This document shows, piece by piece, positions 1 to 8,260 of a stretch of DNA of 64,000 nt. Every line of letters starts with the position of its first letter. Position 1 is the stretch's first letter. A program made the translations under genes and the position numbers. The stretch covers positions 4,342,001-4,406,000 of the forward strand of contig NZ_CP040936.1 of NCBI RefSeq assembly GCF_006352025.1. Reading direction: 5' to 3'. The notes beneath the pieces were generated by a model that did no database searches, had not been told where the DNA came from, and saw only the letters and a program-made list of their open reading frames with translations. Source of the stretch: Hymenobacter sp. DG01 (lineage in GTDB: Bacteria > Bacteroidota > Bacteroidia > Cytophagales > Hymenobacteraceae).

Positions 1-242
1 CTGAACTCCTCGGCCGCCCGCCGCACCTGGGCCAGGTCCGACAGGTCGCAGAGCAGCACATCCACGCGGCGGCCGGGCCAGGCCAGCTGCTGAATTTCGT
101 GGCGGGTGCGTGCGGCTTTGTCGGCGTTGCGGGCCAGCAGCACAACGTGGTAGCCCTGCTGGGCCAGGGCCCGGGCCGTAACGGTGCCGATGCCGGCCGT
201 GGCCCCCGTTACCAGGGCCAGAAGAGACCGAGAAGTTGTCAT
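1..242 (-). CDS. Short-chain dehydrogenase/reductase (SDR), N-terminal part
   Basis: Reading the minus strand from an ATG at 242 gives about 80 residues before the window edge, so the C-terminal part is missing. Residues 10-18 read LVTGATAGIG, the TGxxxGxG dinucleotide-binding glycine motif of classical SDR enzymes. It is followed by a VVLLARN strand (NADP-type arginine) and by LLCDLSD, the usual adenine-ring D-L pair. The family reduces or oxidises diverse carbonyl or alcohol substrates with NAD(P)(H). The active-site YxxxK lies outside the window, so the substrate cannot be guessed. The fold is clear but the role is not. Confidence 0.85.
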   Translation of the reverse strand, partial: MTTSRSLLALVTGATAGIGTVTARALAQQGYHVVLLARNADKAARTRHEIQQLAWPGRRVDVLLCDLSDLAQVRRAAEEF

Positions 243-402
243 GGGAAAGAAGAATGGTTGGCTGCCTATACGCAGGCCTCAGTGCGGAGTTAGAGCCAGT
301 TACGCAATATCCGCTCCGCATTGGCGCACCCGCGGTGGGTAGGAGAGAGGTGCTTCGGCACCGTTTACTGTTCGGAGAAGACACACCGATTCCTGTGCCG
401 CG
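243..402. other. Intergenic stretch without a gene
   Basis: This segment lies upstream of the minus-strand SDR gene and downstream of the T9SS remnant. It should hold the SDR promoter, but no convincing TAnnTTTG box was seen. A GGGTAGG word is present near 338. Confidence 0.4.
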
Positions 403-570
403 CTAGCGCGTTACTTCCAGCCGAAGCGTTGCCGTGGCCCCGGTTGCAATGGTTAGCACGCGCAGAAAGTAGGTGCCGGCTGGCAGGTGCGTAACCGACA
501 AGGCAAGTTGGGAGGCCAGGCAGGGGTAGGAACCCAGCATCGCTCCGGCCGCATTCCGCACCGGAATCAT
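403..570 (-). pseudogene. Remnant of a T9SS C-terminal sorting domain
   Basis: The last 55 codons of a minus-strand frame end in LPAGTYFLRV, then TLRLEV and a stop. This matches the closing beta strands of type A T9SS C-terminal domains (typically LPAGxYxLRV and a final hydrophobic strand). The preceding residues (about MIPVRNAAGAMLGSY) resemble the middle of such a domain. The usual FPNP start of the domain and any passenger protein are missing. The frame continues only into antisense of the plus-strand glycosyltransferase gene. It is best read as the decayed 3' end of a former secreted protein gene; a genuine very short gene is less likely. Confidence 0.5.
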
Positions 571-684
571 ACGCTGATCAGCTGAGCCAGAATCCAGGGC
601 GGGAGCCGATGAAAACGAATACACCAGGCCTGCTGCAGGCAAGCGCGGGCTACCCGCGCAAAACCCCCGATATTTGCCCGCGCT

Positions 685-1449
685 ATGCCCCAGGTTCCGC
701 TGTCCGTCGTCATCATCACCTTCAACGAAGAAGCCAACATTGCCCGCTGCCTCGAAGCCGCTCGTCCCATCGCCGATGAGCTGCTGGTAGTGGATAGCTT
801 CTCTACGGATGGCACCGTGGAAATTTGCCAAAAGCTGGGCGCGCGGGTAATTCAGCATGCCTTTGCCGGCTACGTGGAGCAGAAAAACTACGCTACCCAA
901 CAGGCCCGTCACGACTACGTACTCCAACTCGATGCCGATGAAGTGCTGACTGAAGAGCTGCGCCAGAGCATTCAGGCGGCCCGGCAGAACTGGCAGGGGG
1001 CCGGCTACACCCTGGCCCGCCTCACCAACTACTGCGGCTCCTGGGTGCGCCACGGCGGCTGGTATCCCGACCGCAAGCTGCGCCTCTACGACCGGCGCCT
1101 GGGTCGGTGGGAAGGCCTGCTCCTGCACGAGCGGTACGAGCTGCAGCCTCATCAGCCGGCACCCCTGCCCCTGGCCGGCGACGCCCTACACTATTCTTAC
1201 GATTCCGTGGAGCAGCACGTCAGTCAGCTCAACCGCTTCACCAGCATTGCCGCCCATGAGCTCTGGCTGCGGGGTAAGCGCCGCGTTTCCGTGTTTCATC
1301 TGCTCCTGAAGCCCTGGTGGAAATTCACGCACGGCTACTTTTTCCGGTTGGGTTTTCTCGATGGATTCGCGGGCCTGAGCATTGCCGTTATTTCGGCCTG
1401 GGGCGTGTTTTTGAAGTTCGCCAAGCTCAAAACCAAAGCCGCCGCATGA
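685..1449 (+). CDS. Glycosyltransferase family 2 (LPS-core WaaE/KdtX type)
   Basis: A 254-residue protein with a GT-A fold. It opens with SVVIITFNEEANIARCLE, the UDP-sugar binding start of GT2 enzymes. DSFSTDGT lies at 37-44 and the metal-binding DxD motif at D83-A-D85 (LDADE). The C-terminal part (about 205-250) carries a hydrophobic hairpin that probably holds it to the inner membrane. The sequence resembles the WaaE/KdtX group, which adds a sugar to the LPS core. The stop overlaps the next gene's ATG by four bases (ATGA, 1446-1449), so the two are translationally coupled. With the GT9 and O-antigen ligase-like genes downstream it forms a surface-glycan unit. The sugar and acceptor are not known. 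Confidence 0.9.
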   Translation: MPQVPLSVVIITFNEEANIARCLEAARPIADELLVVDSFSTDGTVEICQKLGARVIQHAFAGYVEQKNYATQQARHDYVLQLDADEVLTEELRQSIQAARQNWQGAGYTLARLTNYCGSWVRHGGWYPDRKLRLYDRRLGRWEGLLLHERYELQPHQPAPLPLAGDALHYSYDSVEQHVSQLNRFTSIAAHELWLRGKRRVSVFHLLLKPWWKFTHGYFFRLGFLDGFAGLSIAVISAWGVFLKFAKLKTKAAA

Positions 1450-2489
1450 AAACCTTCCTGATTAGCCGCACCGATGCCATCGGCGACGTGGTGCTGACCT
1501 TGCCGGTGGCGGGCCGGTTGAAGCAGCTGTACCCCGGCTGCCGGGTAGTGCTTATTGGGCGCACCTACACTCAGGCTGTAGCCGAAGCCTGTCCGTGGGT
1601 TGATGCGTTTCTCAATATTGATGAGTTCCAGCAGCTGACTCCCGCCGGACAGGTAGCCGCCCTGCAGGCCCAGCAGGCCGATGTTATCCTGCACGTATTC
1701 CCGAACAAGCTGCTGGCCCGGGCCGCCCGTCAGGCCGGCATTCCGGTCCGCATTGGCACCCGCAACCGGTGGTTTCACTGGCTTACCTGCAACCGCCTGG
1801 TAGCCCTGAGCCGGAAAAACTCCCCGCTGCACGAGGCGCAATTGAATCTGCAGCTGCTCCAGCCGCTTACTCAAACCGCCGAGGTGCTACCCCTCACAAC
1901 GGTGGCAACTCTCGTGCAGCTGGTCCCGGCGGTAGCGCTGCAGCCAGCCCTGCGCGAGCTGCTGGCGGCCCGTTCTCCCGCGCAGTGTAACGTTATTCTG
2001 CACCCGCGCAGCCGGGGCAGCGCCCGGGAGTGGGGTTTGGCTCACTTCGGTACGTTGGCTCGCCTGCTCCACCAGGCCGGGCACCGCGTGTTTATCACGG
2101 GCACGGCGGCGGAAGGGGAGGCGCTGCGCGACTGGCTGCGGGAGCACCAGCCCTTCATCGCCGCCGACCTTACTGGTACGCTCGCCCTCCCGGAGTTCAT
2201 TGCCTTCATTGGGGCAGCCGATGGGCTGGTGGCCGGTAGCACGGGGCCCCTGCACCTGGCAGCGGCCCTGGGTCGTCAGGCTCTGGGCCTGTATCCGCCC
2301 ATCCGGCCCATGCACCCGGGCCGCTGGGCTCCGCTGGGGCCCCACGCCGATTATCTGGTGTTCAACCGCCCCGATTGTGAGGATTGCCGCGCTCAGCCTG
2401 CGGCCTGCAGCTGCATCAAAGCCTTGGAGCCCGTGCAGGCATTAGCCCGTATTCAGCACTGGCAAGCCTTGTCGTCTGCTGCTTTCTAA
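1446..2489 (+). CDS. Glycosyltransferase family 9 (ADP-heptose:LPS heptosyltransferase-like)
   Basis: A 347-residue GT-B protein. The start is placed at 1446 because MKTFLISRTDAIGDVVLTLP is the family's conserved beginning (RxDxIGDxVLTLP) and because it overlaps the preceding stop. The donor-binding signature GSTGPLHLAAALG lies near residues 265-280. It probably transfers a heptose or related sugar to an LPS core, acting on the cytoplasmic face of the inner membrane. A cysteine-rich end (CEDCRAQPAACSC) is shared by several GT9 proteins. Sixteen bases separate it from the O-antigen ligase-like gene. The exact sugar cannot be read from sequence. Confidence 0.9.
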   Translation: MKTFLISRTDAIGDVVLTLPVAGRLKQLYPGCRVVLIGRTYTQAVAEACPWVDAFLNIDEFQQLTPAGQVAALQAQQADVILHVFPNKLLARAARQAGIPVRIGTRNRWFHWLTCNRLVALSRKNSPLHEAQLNLQLLQPLTQTAEVLPLTTVATLVQLVPAVALQPALRELLAARSPAQCNVILHPRSRGSAREWGLAHFGTLARLLHQAGHRVFITGTAAEGEALRDWLREHQPFIAADLTGTLALPEFIAFIGAADGLVAGSTGPLHLAAALGRQALGLYPPIRPMHPGRWAPLGPHADYLVFNRPDCEDCRAQPAACSCIKALEPVQALARIQHWQALSSAAF

Positions 2490-2505
2490 GCTACTTGCCG
2501 GCCGA

Positions 2506-3831
2506 ATGACCGTACCAACCACTTCTGCTACTACCCCCACGCCGGTATGGAAGGCTTGGTGGCGCACCGGCCGCCTGTCGCAATACCTGCTGCTGCTGGC
2601 CTGTGTGGCGGGGGTAGCCGGGTTACTCACGTCCCGGGCACTGGTAGCCCTCAGCCCGGTGGCAGGGGTGCTGGCCGCGCTAACCGCGCCGCAGCTGCGC
2701 CAGCAGCTGCCCCGCTACCTGCGCCTCCGGACCGTGTGGGCGCCGGCCGCGCTCTATGGGCTGCTGCTGCTCAGTAGTCTCTACACCCAGGAGTGGGCTA
2801 CCTGGCGCCACGAAATGTATCGGCTGCTTCCTTGGCTGGGAGTTCCGCTGGCGTTTGGCCTGGCCGTGCCCCTAAGCAGCCGGCAGCGGTTTGGCGTGGG
2901 GTTGCTATTTGTGGGCGGGGTAGCCCTTGTTGGGGCGGCCACCACAGTTCAGTATTTTCTGGACCCGGCCGCCGCCAACCTGGCATTTGGGTTGGGCCAG
3001 AGCATGCCTTCCATTACCCGCATCTTCCACATCCATTTCGGGCTGATGCTGGCCTTGGCTACCTTCTTCGGCCTGTCGTTACGCCGCGAGGCGGTAGCTA
3101 CGGCTGTGGTCCGCGTTGGCCTGCTGGTCGCCGTTGCCCTTTGTGTGCTTACGTTGCACGTGCTGGCGTATCGTACCGGGCTCATGGTCCTGTACGGCAT
3201 GCTGCTGATAGATGCGCTGCTAGTACTGGTAGTGCAGGGCCGGCTTTGGCTGGGTATTGCGCTGGTGCTGGCCCTGGTCTTGGCTCCCTGGGCGGCCTAC
3301 AACACGCTGGAGTCCGTTCGGCAGCGGGTCAGAGCCACTACCTACGATATCGAGCAGTTCCAGCTCAACCGCGACATCAACGAGTATTCCTTATCGCGCC
3401 GGCTGGCTGCCTGGCAAACGGCTTTGGTGGTAGCGCGGCAGCACCCGGTAGCCGGCGTAGGGCCCGCCGATGCCTACCAGGCTATGATGCAACAGTACGA
3501 TTGGCAGAATTACGGCCTGCGGCCCGAAAACCGCGTAATGATTCATAATCAATACCTCCACCAGCTGGTGGGAGGCGGCTTAGTGGGCCTGAGTCTATGG
3601 CTTCTGGTGTTATTCGGGCCTTTGGTGCAACCTGCCCAGCGTCGAAACCCGTACGTGTATCGGTTCCTGCTGCTGCAGGCACTGGCCATGATGGTCGATT
3701 CGCTGCTGGAATTGCAGACCAGCTTTAACCTGTTCGTGTTTCTGTACGGGTTTCTGGTAGTAGCAACCGAGCGGCGAGCAGCCGGTAAAACCTTCCTTCC
3801 CGCGGATGGTATAAGTTCTACACTTGTCTAA
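2506..3831 (+). CDS. O-antigen ligase-like polytopic membrane protein (Wzy/WaaL)
   Basis: A 441-residue, strongly hydrophobic protein with about ten to twelve predicted membrane segments and one larger polar loop around residues 265-345. That loop holds HNQYLHQLVGGGLVGL, the conserved start of the Wzy_C/O-antigen ligase core region. Enzymes of this superfamily either join O-antigen chains to lipid A-core or polymerise them at the periplasmic side. Position after a GT2 and a GT9 gene supports an LPS role. A distinct, shorter relative lies at 30611-31891. Ligase and polymerase cannot be told apart from sequence alone. Confidence 0.85.
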   Translation: MTVPTTSATTPTPVWKAWWRTGRLSQYLLLLACVAGVAGLLTSRALVALSPVAGVLAALTAPQLRQQLPRYLRLRTVWAPAALYGLLLLSSLYTQEWATWRHEMYRLLPWLGVPLAFGLAVPLSSRQRFGVGLLFVGGVALVGAATTVQYFLDPAAANLAFGLGQSMPSITRIFHIHFGLMLALATFFGLSLRREAVATAVVRVGLLVAVALCVLTLHVLAYRTGLMVLYGMLLIDALLVLVVQGRLWLGIALVLALVLAPWAAYNTLESVRQRVRATTYDIEQFQLNRDINEYSLSRRLAAWQTALVVARQHPVAGVGPADAYQAMMQQYDWQNYGLRPENRVMIHNQYLHQLVGGGLVGLSLWLLVLFGPLVQPAQRRNPYVYRFLLLQALAMMVDSLLELQTSFNLFVFLYGFLVVATERRAAGKTFLPADGISSTLV

Positions 3832-3874
3832 CGGCGGTATTTTTCCAATATTCAGCCGAATTTTTTTTGTGTCC

Positions 3875-4519
3875 ATGAGCGACTCCCCCGAACGAGTACC
3901 AAAACTGAGCAAAGAGGAAAAAGACCGGCGTTTTCAGGCCGAACTGATGCCTGTGCTCGATTCTCTGTACAACTTCGCCTTCCGTCTCACCCTCGATGAA
4001 GATGATGCAAATGACCTCGTACAGGAAACTTATCTGAAAGCATATCGCTTCTTTGAGTACTTCGAGCCGGGAACGAACGCCAAAGCGTGGCTGTTTCGCA
4101 TCCTGAAAAATTCGTTCATCAACGACTTTCGCAAGAAAAGTAAGCAACCCGCCAAGGTTGACTACAGCGAAATCGAAGGGTACTACAACTCGGAAGATGT
4201 GGAGGCCGAAGGCGACGCCGGCAGCACCTCAACCGACATGCGGCAGCAAGCCGTGCGCGACCTCATCGGCGACGAAGTAGCCAGCGCACTCAACTCGCTG
4301 CCCGTGGATTTCCGTACCGTCATTATCCTCTGCGACCTGGAAGGGTTCACCTATGAGGAAATGGCTAAGGTGCTGGACATCCCCATCGGAACGGTGCGCT
4401 CTCGGTTGCACCGGGCTCGTAACTTTCTGAAGGACAAGCTTGAACGCTATGCCAAATCTATGGGTTATGGCTCTGAAGGCGAAGGCGACGACGAATTGAC
4501 AAACGACGACAACGAATAA
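3875..4519 (+). CDS. ECF-type RNA polymerase sigma-70 family factor
   Basis: A 214-residue protein. The start at 3875 is preferred over an in-frame start at 3824 because the first 17 residues from 3824 look like translated leader and overlap the previous gene. Region 2 spans about residues 22-95 (DDANDLVQETYLKAYRFF; core-binding and -10 recognition). Region 4 spans about 135-190 with a helix-turn-helix (FTYEEMAKVLDIPIGTVRSR). Regions 1 and 3 are absent, as in ECF sigma factors. The C-terminus is acidic. A small gene with an anti-sigma zinc motif follows 24 bases later, the normal pairing. The regulon is unknown. Confidence 0.92.
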   Translation: MSDSPERVPKLSKEEKDRRFQAELMPVLDSLYNFAFRLTLDEDDANDLVQETYLKAYRFFEYFEPGTNAKAWLFRILKNSFINDFRKKSKQPAKVDYSEIEGYYNSEDVEAEGDAGSTSTDMRQQAVRDLIGDEVASALNSLPVDFRTVIILCDLEGFTYEEMAKVLDIPIGTVRSRLHRARNFLKDKLERYAKSMGYGSEGEGDDELTNDDNE

Positions 4520-4543
4520 ACTCCTCAAGGATAGGACCCCGTT

Positions 4544-4831
4544 ATGGAAACGACCTCTACTAAGCAAACCAACCAGAACTCGGCGGCCGCCAACGGCCCC
4601 GACTGTGAACGCGTGAATACAATTCTTGACCAAATCATCGTAGGGCAGGACCCCACGGCTGAGGATGAGGACTACTTTGTCCATCATGCCCAAGATTGCT
4701 CTCCGTGCTTCGATAGCATCGAGAAGCAGCACATATTCATCGACTTTCTGGCGCAACACGTAGGACGTAAAGGGGCACCTTCTTCGTTGTCGAACTCAAT
4801 TCTTGCGCGAGTTAAAGCGGAAATGGCCTAA
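4544..4831 (+). CDS. Putative zinc-finger anti-sigma factor
   Basis: A 95-residue cytosolic protein lying just after the ECF sigma gene. It contains H48-xxx-C52-xx-C55, the HxxxCxxC signature of ZAS (zinc-associated anti-sigma) proteins. There is no membrane segment, so it would be a soluble regulator, perhaps redox-sensitive like RsrA/ChrR-type factors; the redox idea is inference. An additional cysteine, C21, lies N-terminal and could be a fourth ligand. The gene's stop lies inside a TAnnTTTG box that precedes gmk. Confidence 0.75.
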   Translation: METTSTKQTNQNSAAANGPDCERVNTILDQIIVGQDPTAEDEDYFVHHAQDCSPCFDSIEKQHIFIDFLAQHVGRKGAPSSLSNSILARVKAEMA

Positions 4832-4836
4832 TTTTG
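4829..4836 (+). promoter_or_regulatory. Candidate -7 box (TAATTTTG) right before gmk
   Basis: TAATTTTG matches the Bacteroidetes -7 consensus TAnnTTTG exactly and ends four bases before the gmk ATG. Transcription from it would begin at or near the start codon and give a leaderless mRNA. No good TTTG -33 box sits 19-21 bases upstream (a CTTG is 23 bases away), so the assignment is tentative. Confidence 0.4.
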
Positions 4837-4840
4837 CCCG

Positions 4841-5425
4841 ATGCAGGGTAAAATCATCGCCTTTTCGGCTCCTTCCGGCGCCGGTAAGACCACTATCGTT
4901 CACCGGCTGCTGGAGCGAATTCCGGAGCTAAGTTTCTCTATTTCAGCGTGCACCCGCGATAAGCGTGGCCGCACCGAAGCCAACGGCAAGGACTACTACT
5001 TTATCTCCGTTCAGGAGTTTCAGGAGAAAATCCGCCACGATGACTTCGTAGAATGGGAAGAGGTGTATGAAGGTGCCTTCTATGGTACGCTGAAGTCGGA
5101 GATTGAACGCATCTGGAGCAACGGCCAACATTCCGTGCTGGATGTGGACGTGAAAGGCGGCCTCAGCATCAAGGAGTTTTACAAAGACCGCGCCCTTGCG
5201 GTGTTCGTAAAACCTCCGTCGCTGGAGGTTTTGGAGCAGCGCCTCCGCAACCGCGCCACCGACTCTGATGCCAGCATCTCTGCCCGCCTTTACAAAGCCA
5301 ACTTCGAGCTGACATTCGAGGACCGCTTCGACGTCACTATCGTAAATGATGACCTCGAGCGAGCTATTGACGAGGCCGAAAGGTTGGTTCGTAACTTTAT
5401 TACCGCCGAGCCTGCTATCTTGTGA
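4841..5425 (+). CDS. gmk: Guanylate kinase
   Basis: A 194-residue enzyme that phosphorylates GMP to GDP with ATP in the cytosol. The P-loop APSGAGKT is at residues 10-17. The GMP-binding segment includes SISACTRDKRGRTE (about 33-47) and the conserved EWEEVYEGAFYGT. Length and order fit the family (about 190-205). The stop overlaps the GTG of nadD by four bases (GTGA), suggesting coupled translation. Confidence 0.97.
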   Translation: MQGKIIAFSAPSGAGKTTIVHRLLERIPELSFSISACTRDKRGRTEANGKDYYFISVQEFQEKIRHDDFVEWEEVYEGAFYGTLKSEIERIWSNGQHSVLDVDVKGGLSIKEFYKDRALAVFVKPPSLEVLEQRLRNRATDSDASISARLYKANFELTFEDRFDVTIVNDDLERAIDEAERLVRNFITAEPAIL

Positions 5426-6030
5426 GCAGCCCCGCTTCTGTCCCTGATGAAGGCCGGAAAGTGGGGCTGCTTTTTGGTTCGTTCAACCCCATCCACACGG
5501 GGCACCTGATTCTGGCCAACTTCATGGCAACCCATACCGATCTGGAGGAGGTCTGGCTGGTGGTATCTCCCCAGAGCCCTTTCAAAGTAGGGCAGGAACT
5601 GTTGCCCGAGCAGGATCGGTTGCAGCTGGTAGAACTGGCTATTGCCGGTAATACCCGGCTGCGGGCGCTGGATGTGGAGTTCACCATGCCCAAGCCCAGC
5701 TATACCGCCGACACGTTGAGTAAGCTTCGGGGCCGCTACCCTGGTACGCGCTTCGTGCTGCTGATGGGAGAAGACAACGTGGCGGGCCTACCCCGCTGGA
5801 AACACGCCGACCAGATTCTGGCTGAGCACGAAGTGTATGTGTACCCGCGGCCGGGAGTAGCTGGCTCCGAGCCAGGCACTTATCCGGCCGTGCGGATAGT
5901 AAAAGCTCCCTTGTTGGATATTTCGGCCACCTTCATACGCGACTGTGTGCGGGCAGGCAAGTCTATTCGCTACCTAGTGCCTGAGGCTGTGGAGCAGCAC
6001 ATTCAGGCTTCCGGTTACTGGCAGCAGTAG
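5422..6030 (+). CDS. nadD: Nicotinate-nucleotide adenylyltransferase
   Basis: A 202-residue enzyme that joins nicotinate mononucleotide and ATP to deamido-NAD in NAD biosynthesis. GSFNPIHTGH at 19-28 contains the nucleotidyltransferase HxGH motif (H25, H28). ISATFIR near 172 is the second ATP-binding motif (ISxTxxR). The start is a GTG at 5422 overlapping the gmk stop; no ATG fits upstream of the motif. A strong hairpin follows the gene. Confidence 0.95.
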   Translation: MSSPASVPDEGRKVGLLFGSFNPIHTGHLILANFMATHTDLEEVWLVVSPQSPFKVGQELLPEQDRLQLVELAIAGNTRLRALDVEFTMPKPSYTADTLSKLRGRYPGTRFVLLMGEDNVAGLPRWKHADQILAEHEVYVYPRPGVAGSEPGTYPAVRIVKAPLLDISATFIRDCVRAGKSIRYLVPEAVEQHIQASGYWQQ

Positions 6031-6051
6031 AAGTCAGCTATATGAAATAAC

Positions 6052-6088
6052 GCAAAGCCCCGGCGGATAGCATCCACCGGGGCTTTGC
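6052..6088. terminator. Bidirectional terminator between nadD and frr
   Basis: GCAAAGCCCCGG (6052-6063) pairs perfectly with CCGGGGCTTTGC (6077-6088) around a 13-base loop. It lies between two convergent genes and so can end transcription from both sides. Confidence 0.85.
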
Positions 6089-6110
6089 ATTGAGAAGGGG
6101 GGTAGGGAAA

Positions 6111-6674
6111 TCAGATGGTCATGATTTCGGATTCCTTCTTGCCGAGCAGCTCATCTACCTTGCTGATGTAGGTATCGGTAAACTTCTGCACTTTGGCCTC
6201 CGCGTCTTTAATATCATCCTCGGCGGCACCGTCTTTCAGCAGCTTACGCAGGGAGTCATTAACATCCTTCCGGATACCACGGATGCGCACCTTGCCGCTT
6301 TCCGATTCGTTTTTGGCTTGCTTCACCAGGTCGCGGCGGCGCTCCTCCGTCATGGGCGGAATGTTCAGGCGTACCCCTTCCGCATCCGACTGGGGGTTCA
6401 GGCCCAGGTCGCTGTTCTTGATGGCCTTGGCAATTTCGCTGATCATGTTCTTTTCCCAGGGCTTGATGAACAGCGTCCGGGCGTCGGGGGCAGCCACGTT
6501 GGCTACCTGCCCAATGGGGGTAGGGGTGCCGTAGTAGTCCACCCGCAGCGAGTCGAGCATGGCGGGAGTAGCCTTACCGGCCCGGATGCGGGCAAACTCC
6601 TGCTGCGTGTGCTGCAGCGCTTTGCCCATCGACTCTTCTGCCTCGTCCAGATAAAACTTTATTTCTTCGTCCAC
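6111..6674 (-). CDS. frr: Ribosome recycling factor
   Basis: A 187-residue protein that, with EF-G, splits the post-termination ribosome. It matches the family length (about 185) and shows RAGKATPAMLDSLRVDYYGT near residues 30-50, then NIPPMTEERRRDLVK and VRIRGIRKDVND in the order expected for the three-helix domain. It lies downstream of pyrH on the same strand, a pairing common in bacteria (pyrH-frr). Confidence 0.97.
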   Translation of the reverse strand: MDEEIKFYLDEAEESMGKALQHTQQEFARIRAGKATPAMLDSLRVDYYGTPTPIGQVANVAAPDARTLFIKPWEKNMISEIAKAIKNSDLGLNPQSDAEGVRLNIPPMTEERRRDLVKQAKNESESGKVRIRGIRKDVNDSLRKLLKDGAAEDDIKDAEAKVQKFTDTYISKVDELLGKKESEIMTI

Positions 6675-6754
6675 TTCTAAAAAGTTAAGTGTTGAAAGGT
6701 GTGTGTTGAGTTACGCTTGTAAGGCCCGGCGACTGCCAGGCACTTGCGGAAAAA

Positions 6755-7540
6755 TTAGGCTTGCTGGCCCGGAGCGCCTTTTACCGCCGGCTGCAGAACG
6801 CTGGGTCTGGCGGCCTGGTAGGCTTCGGAGCCATGCATGCTCACCAGCGTACCCACGCTTTGCCCGTCCAACAGGCGCTGTAGGTTGCCTTCCTTATTCA
6901 TATCGAATACAATGATAGGAAGGTTATTTTCCTTGCAGAGCGTGAAGGCCGTCATGTCCATCACGTTGAGGTTTTTCTCCATTACCTCATCAAAGGTAAT
7001 TTCGGGGTAGCGAACCGCCGTGGGATCTTTTTCCGGATCAGCCGTATAGATACCATCTACCCGGGTACCTTTCAGTACCACATCGGCCTCAATTTCGATA
7101 GCGCGCAGGGAAGCTGCCGAGTCGGTGGTGAAATACGGAGAACCTATGCCCGCGCCGAAAATAACCACGCGGCCCTTCTCCAGGTGGCGCAGGGCCCGCC
7201 GGCGAATGTAGGGCTCGCACACCCGCTGAATGGTAACGCCTGAAAGCAAACGGGTATTCACATCGAGCTTTTCCAGGGCGCTTTGCAAAGCCATGGAGTT
7301 GATGACCGTAGCCAGCATACCCATATAGTCGCCCTGCACCCGGTCTAGCCCGAAGGCCTCGGCCTGTACGCCCCGGAAGATGTTACCTCCTCCGATAACC
7401 ACGGCTACCTGCGTGCCGGTGGCGGCTACGGCCTTAATTTCTTCGGCGTATTGCATGAGCCGGGTGGCATCAATGCCGTACTGTTGCTGGCCCATCAAGG
7501 CCTCGCCGCTTAGCTTCAGCAGGATTCGGTTGTACTTCAA
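6755..7540 (-). CDS. pyrH: UMP kinase
   Basis: The enzyme phosphorylates UMP to UDP and is an amino-acid kinase fold hexamer, usually controlled by GTP and UTP. The start is a TTG at 7540, giving [16 protein letters not shown] directly after the start. An ATG further upstream (7612) would add 24 residues unlike the family. Glycine-rich [11 protein letters not shown] and the nucleotide region [20 protein letters not shown] are present. The protein is 261 residues, about 20 longer than usual, because of a low-complexity tail (about 235-261). An 18-base perfect palindrome lies upstream at 7620-7637. Confidence 0.95.
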   Translation of the reverse strand: MKYNRILLKLSGEALMGQQQYGIDATRLMQYAEEIKAVAATGTQVAVVIGGGNIFRGVQAEAFGLDRVQGDYMGMLATVINSMALQSALEKLDVNTRLLSGVTIQRVCEPYIRRRALRHLEKGRVVIFGAGIGSPYFTTDSAASLRAIEIEADVVLKGTRVDGIYTADPEKDPTAVRYPEITFDEVMEKNLNVMDMTAFTLCKENNLPIIVFDMNKEGNLQRLLDGQSVGTLVSMHGSEAYQAARPSVLQPAVKGAPGQQA

Positions 7541-7619
7541 AACGAAAGAGGTTAAGCGTGGAACGCGGATGTACGTAGTGAGGCCGCAAGGGGTGCCGGG
7601 GCGGAAAGCCACATGGCAC

Positions 7620-7637
7620 CCATTACGGCCGTAATGG
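7620..7637. promoter_or_regulatory. 18-base perfect palindrome upstream of pyrH
   Basis: CCATTACGGCCGTAATGG is its own reverse complement with no spacer. It lies between the biotinyl-protein stop (7654) and the pyrH start (7540). Perfect symmetry without a loop suits a dimeric DNA-binding protein better than an RNA hairpin. No regulator is implied by the sequence. Confidence 0.5.
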
Positions 7638-7653
7638 AAAAACGAAAAGCAGG

Positions 7654-8163
7654 TTAGCTGAACTGAATCAGAACCTGCCCCTTGGTTACGTTGTCGCGTA
7701 AATTGACTTTGATGGCTGCTACCGTGCCTTCGCCCGGGGCTTTCAGAATATTTTCCATTTTCATGGCCTCCAGTACCAGCAGCGGGTCACCCTTCTGCAC
7801 CGTCTGGCCCGGCGCTACCCGGATATCTACAATCAGGCCGGGCATAGGAGCTTTCAACTCATTCACCTTGCTGGAGGCGGCATTGCTCATGCCCAGCTTG
7901 TCCAGCAACAGATCAAACCGGTCTTTCGCCTGCAGCTCAAGCTGCTGCCCATTTAGCTTAAGCACTACCGTTTTGGTAGCGTAGTCCGCCGAAACCAGCT
8001 CAACCGTGTAGGAGCGGTTTTCATGTACCACATGATAGCGGCCATTGCCGAGCGGCAACAGGTCCCAGTGGAAAGGCTGGCCATTAACCGTAATCGCCCC
8101 ATTCGGGCGATAATCAACCTCCCAGGCATGGTCGGGGGTAGTGCCAGTGCGTACCTGTAGCAT
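7654..8163 (-). CDS. Biotin/lipoyl-attachment domain protein (BCCP-like)
   Basis: A 169-residue protein. Residues 100-169 form a biotinyl domain with the biotinylation motif EAMKM (acceptor lysine K135) and the usual PMPGLI turn before it. The first 90 residues look like the linker/barrel part of acyl-CoA carboxylase alpha subunits. The product probably carries the carboxyl group in a separate-subunit acyl-CoA or oxaloacetate/methylmalonyl carboxylase. No carboxylase subunit gene is adjacent. The start at 8163 is chosen because the reading frame upstream runs into the divergent gene's promoter region. It could also be annotated as an acetyl-CoA carboxylase carrier subunit. Confidence 0.85.
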   Translation of the reverse strand: MLQVRTGTTPDHAWEVDYRPNGAITVNGQPFHWDLLPLGNGRYHVVHENRSYTVELVSADYATKTVVLKLNGQQLELQAKDRFDLLLDKLGMSNAASSKVNELKAPMPGLIVDIRVAPGQTVQKGDPLLVLEAMKMENILKAPGEGTVAAIKVNLRDNVTKGQVLIQFS

Positions 8164-8260
8164 ATAACGAGGGCAGGGGTGGGTGGAAAAGGCCTTAAAG
8201 ATAGGCCAATTCTGAAATAAATTCGGAACTTGACCCTCCAATACCCTAGTGCCTTTCTGC

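Noticed and set aside
403..1152. 249-codon minus-strand frame taken as one gene
   Set aside because: Everything upstream of about 570 is antisense to the well-supported GT2 gene and has no family features; only the 3' end was kept as a remnant.
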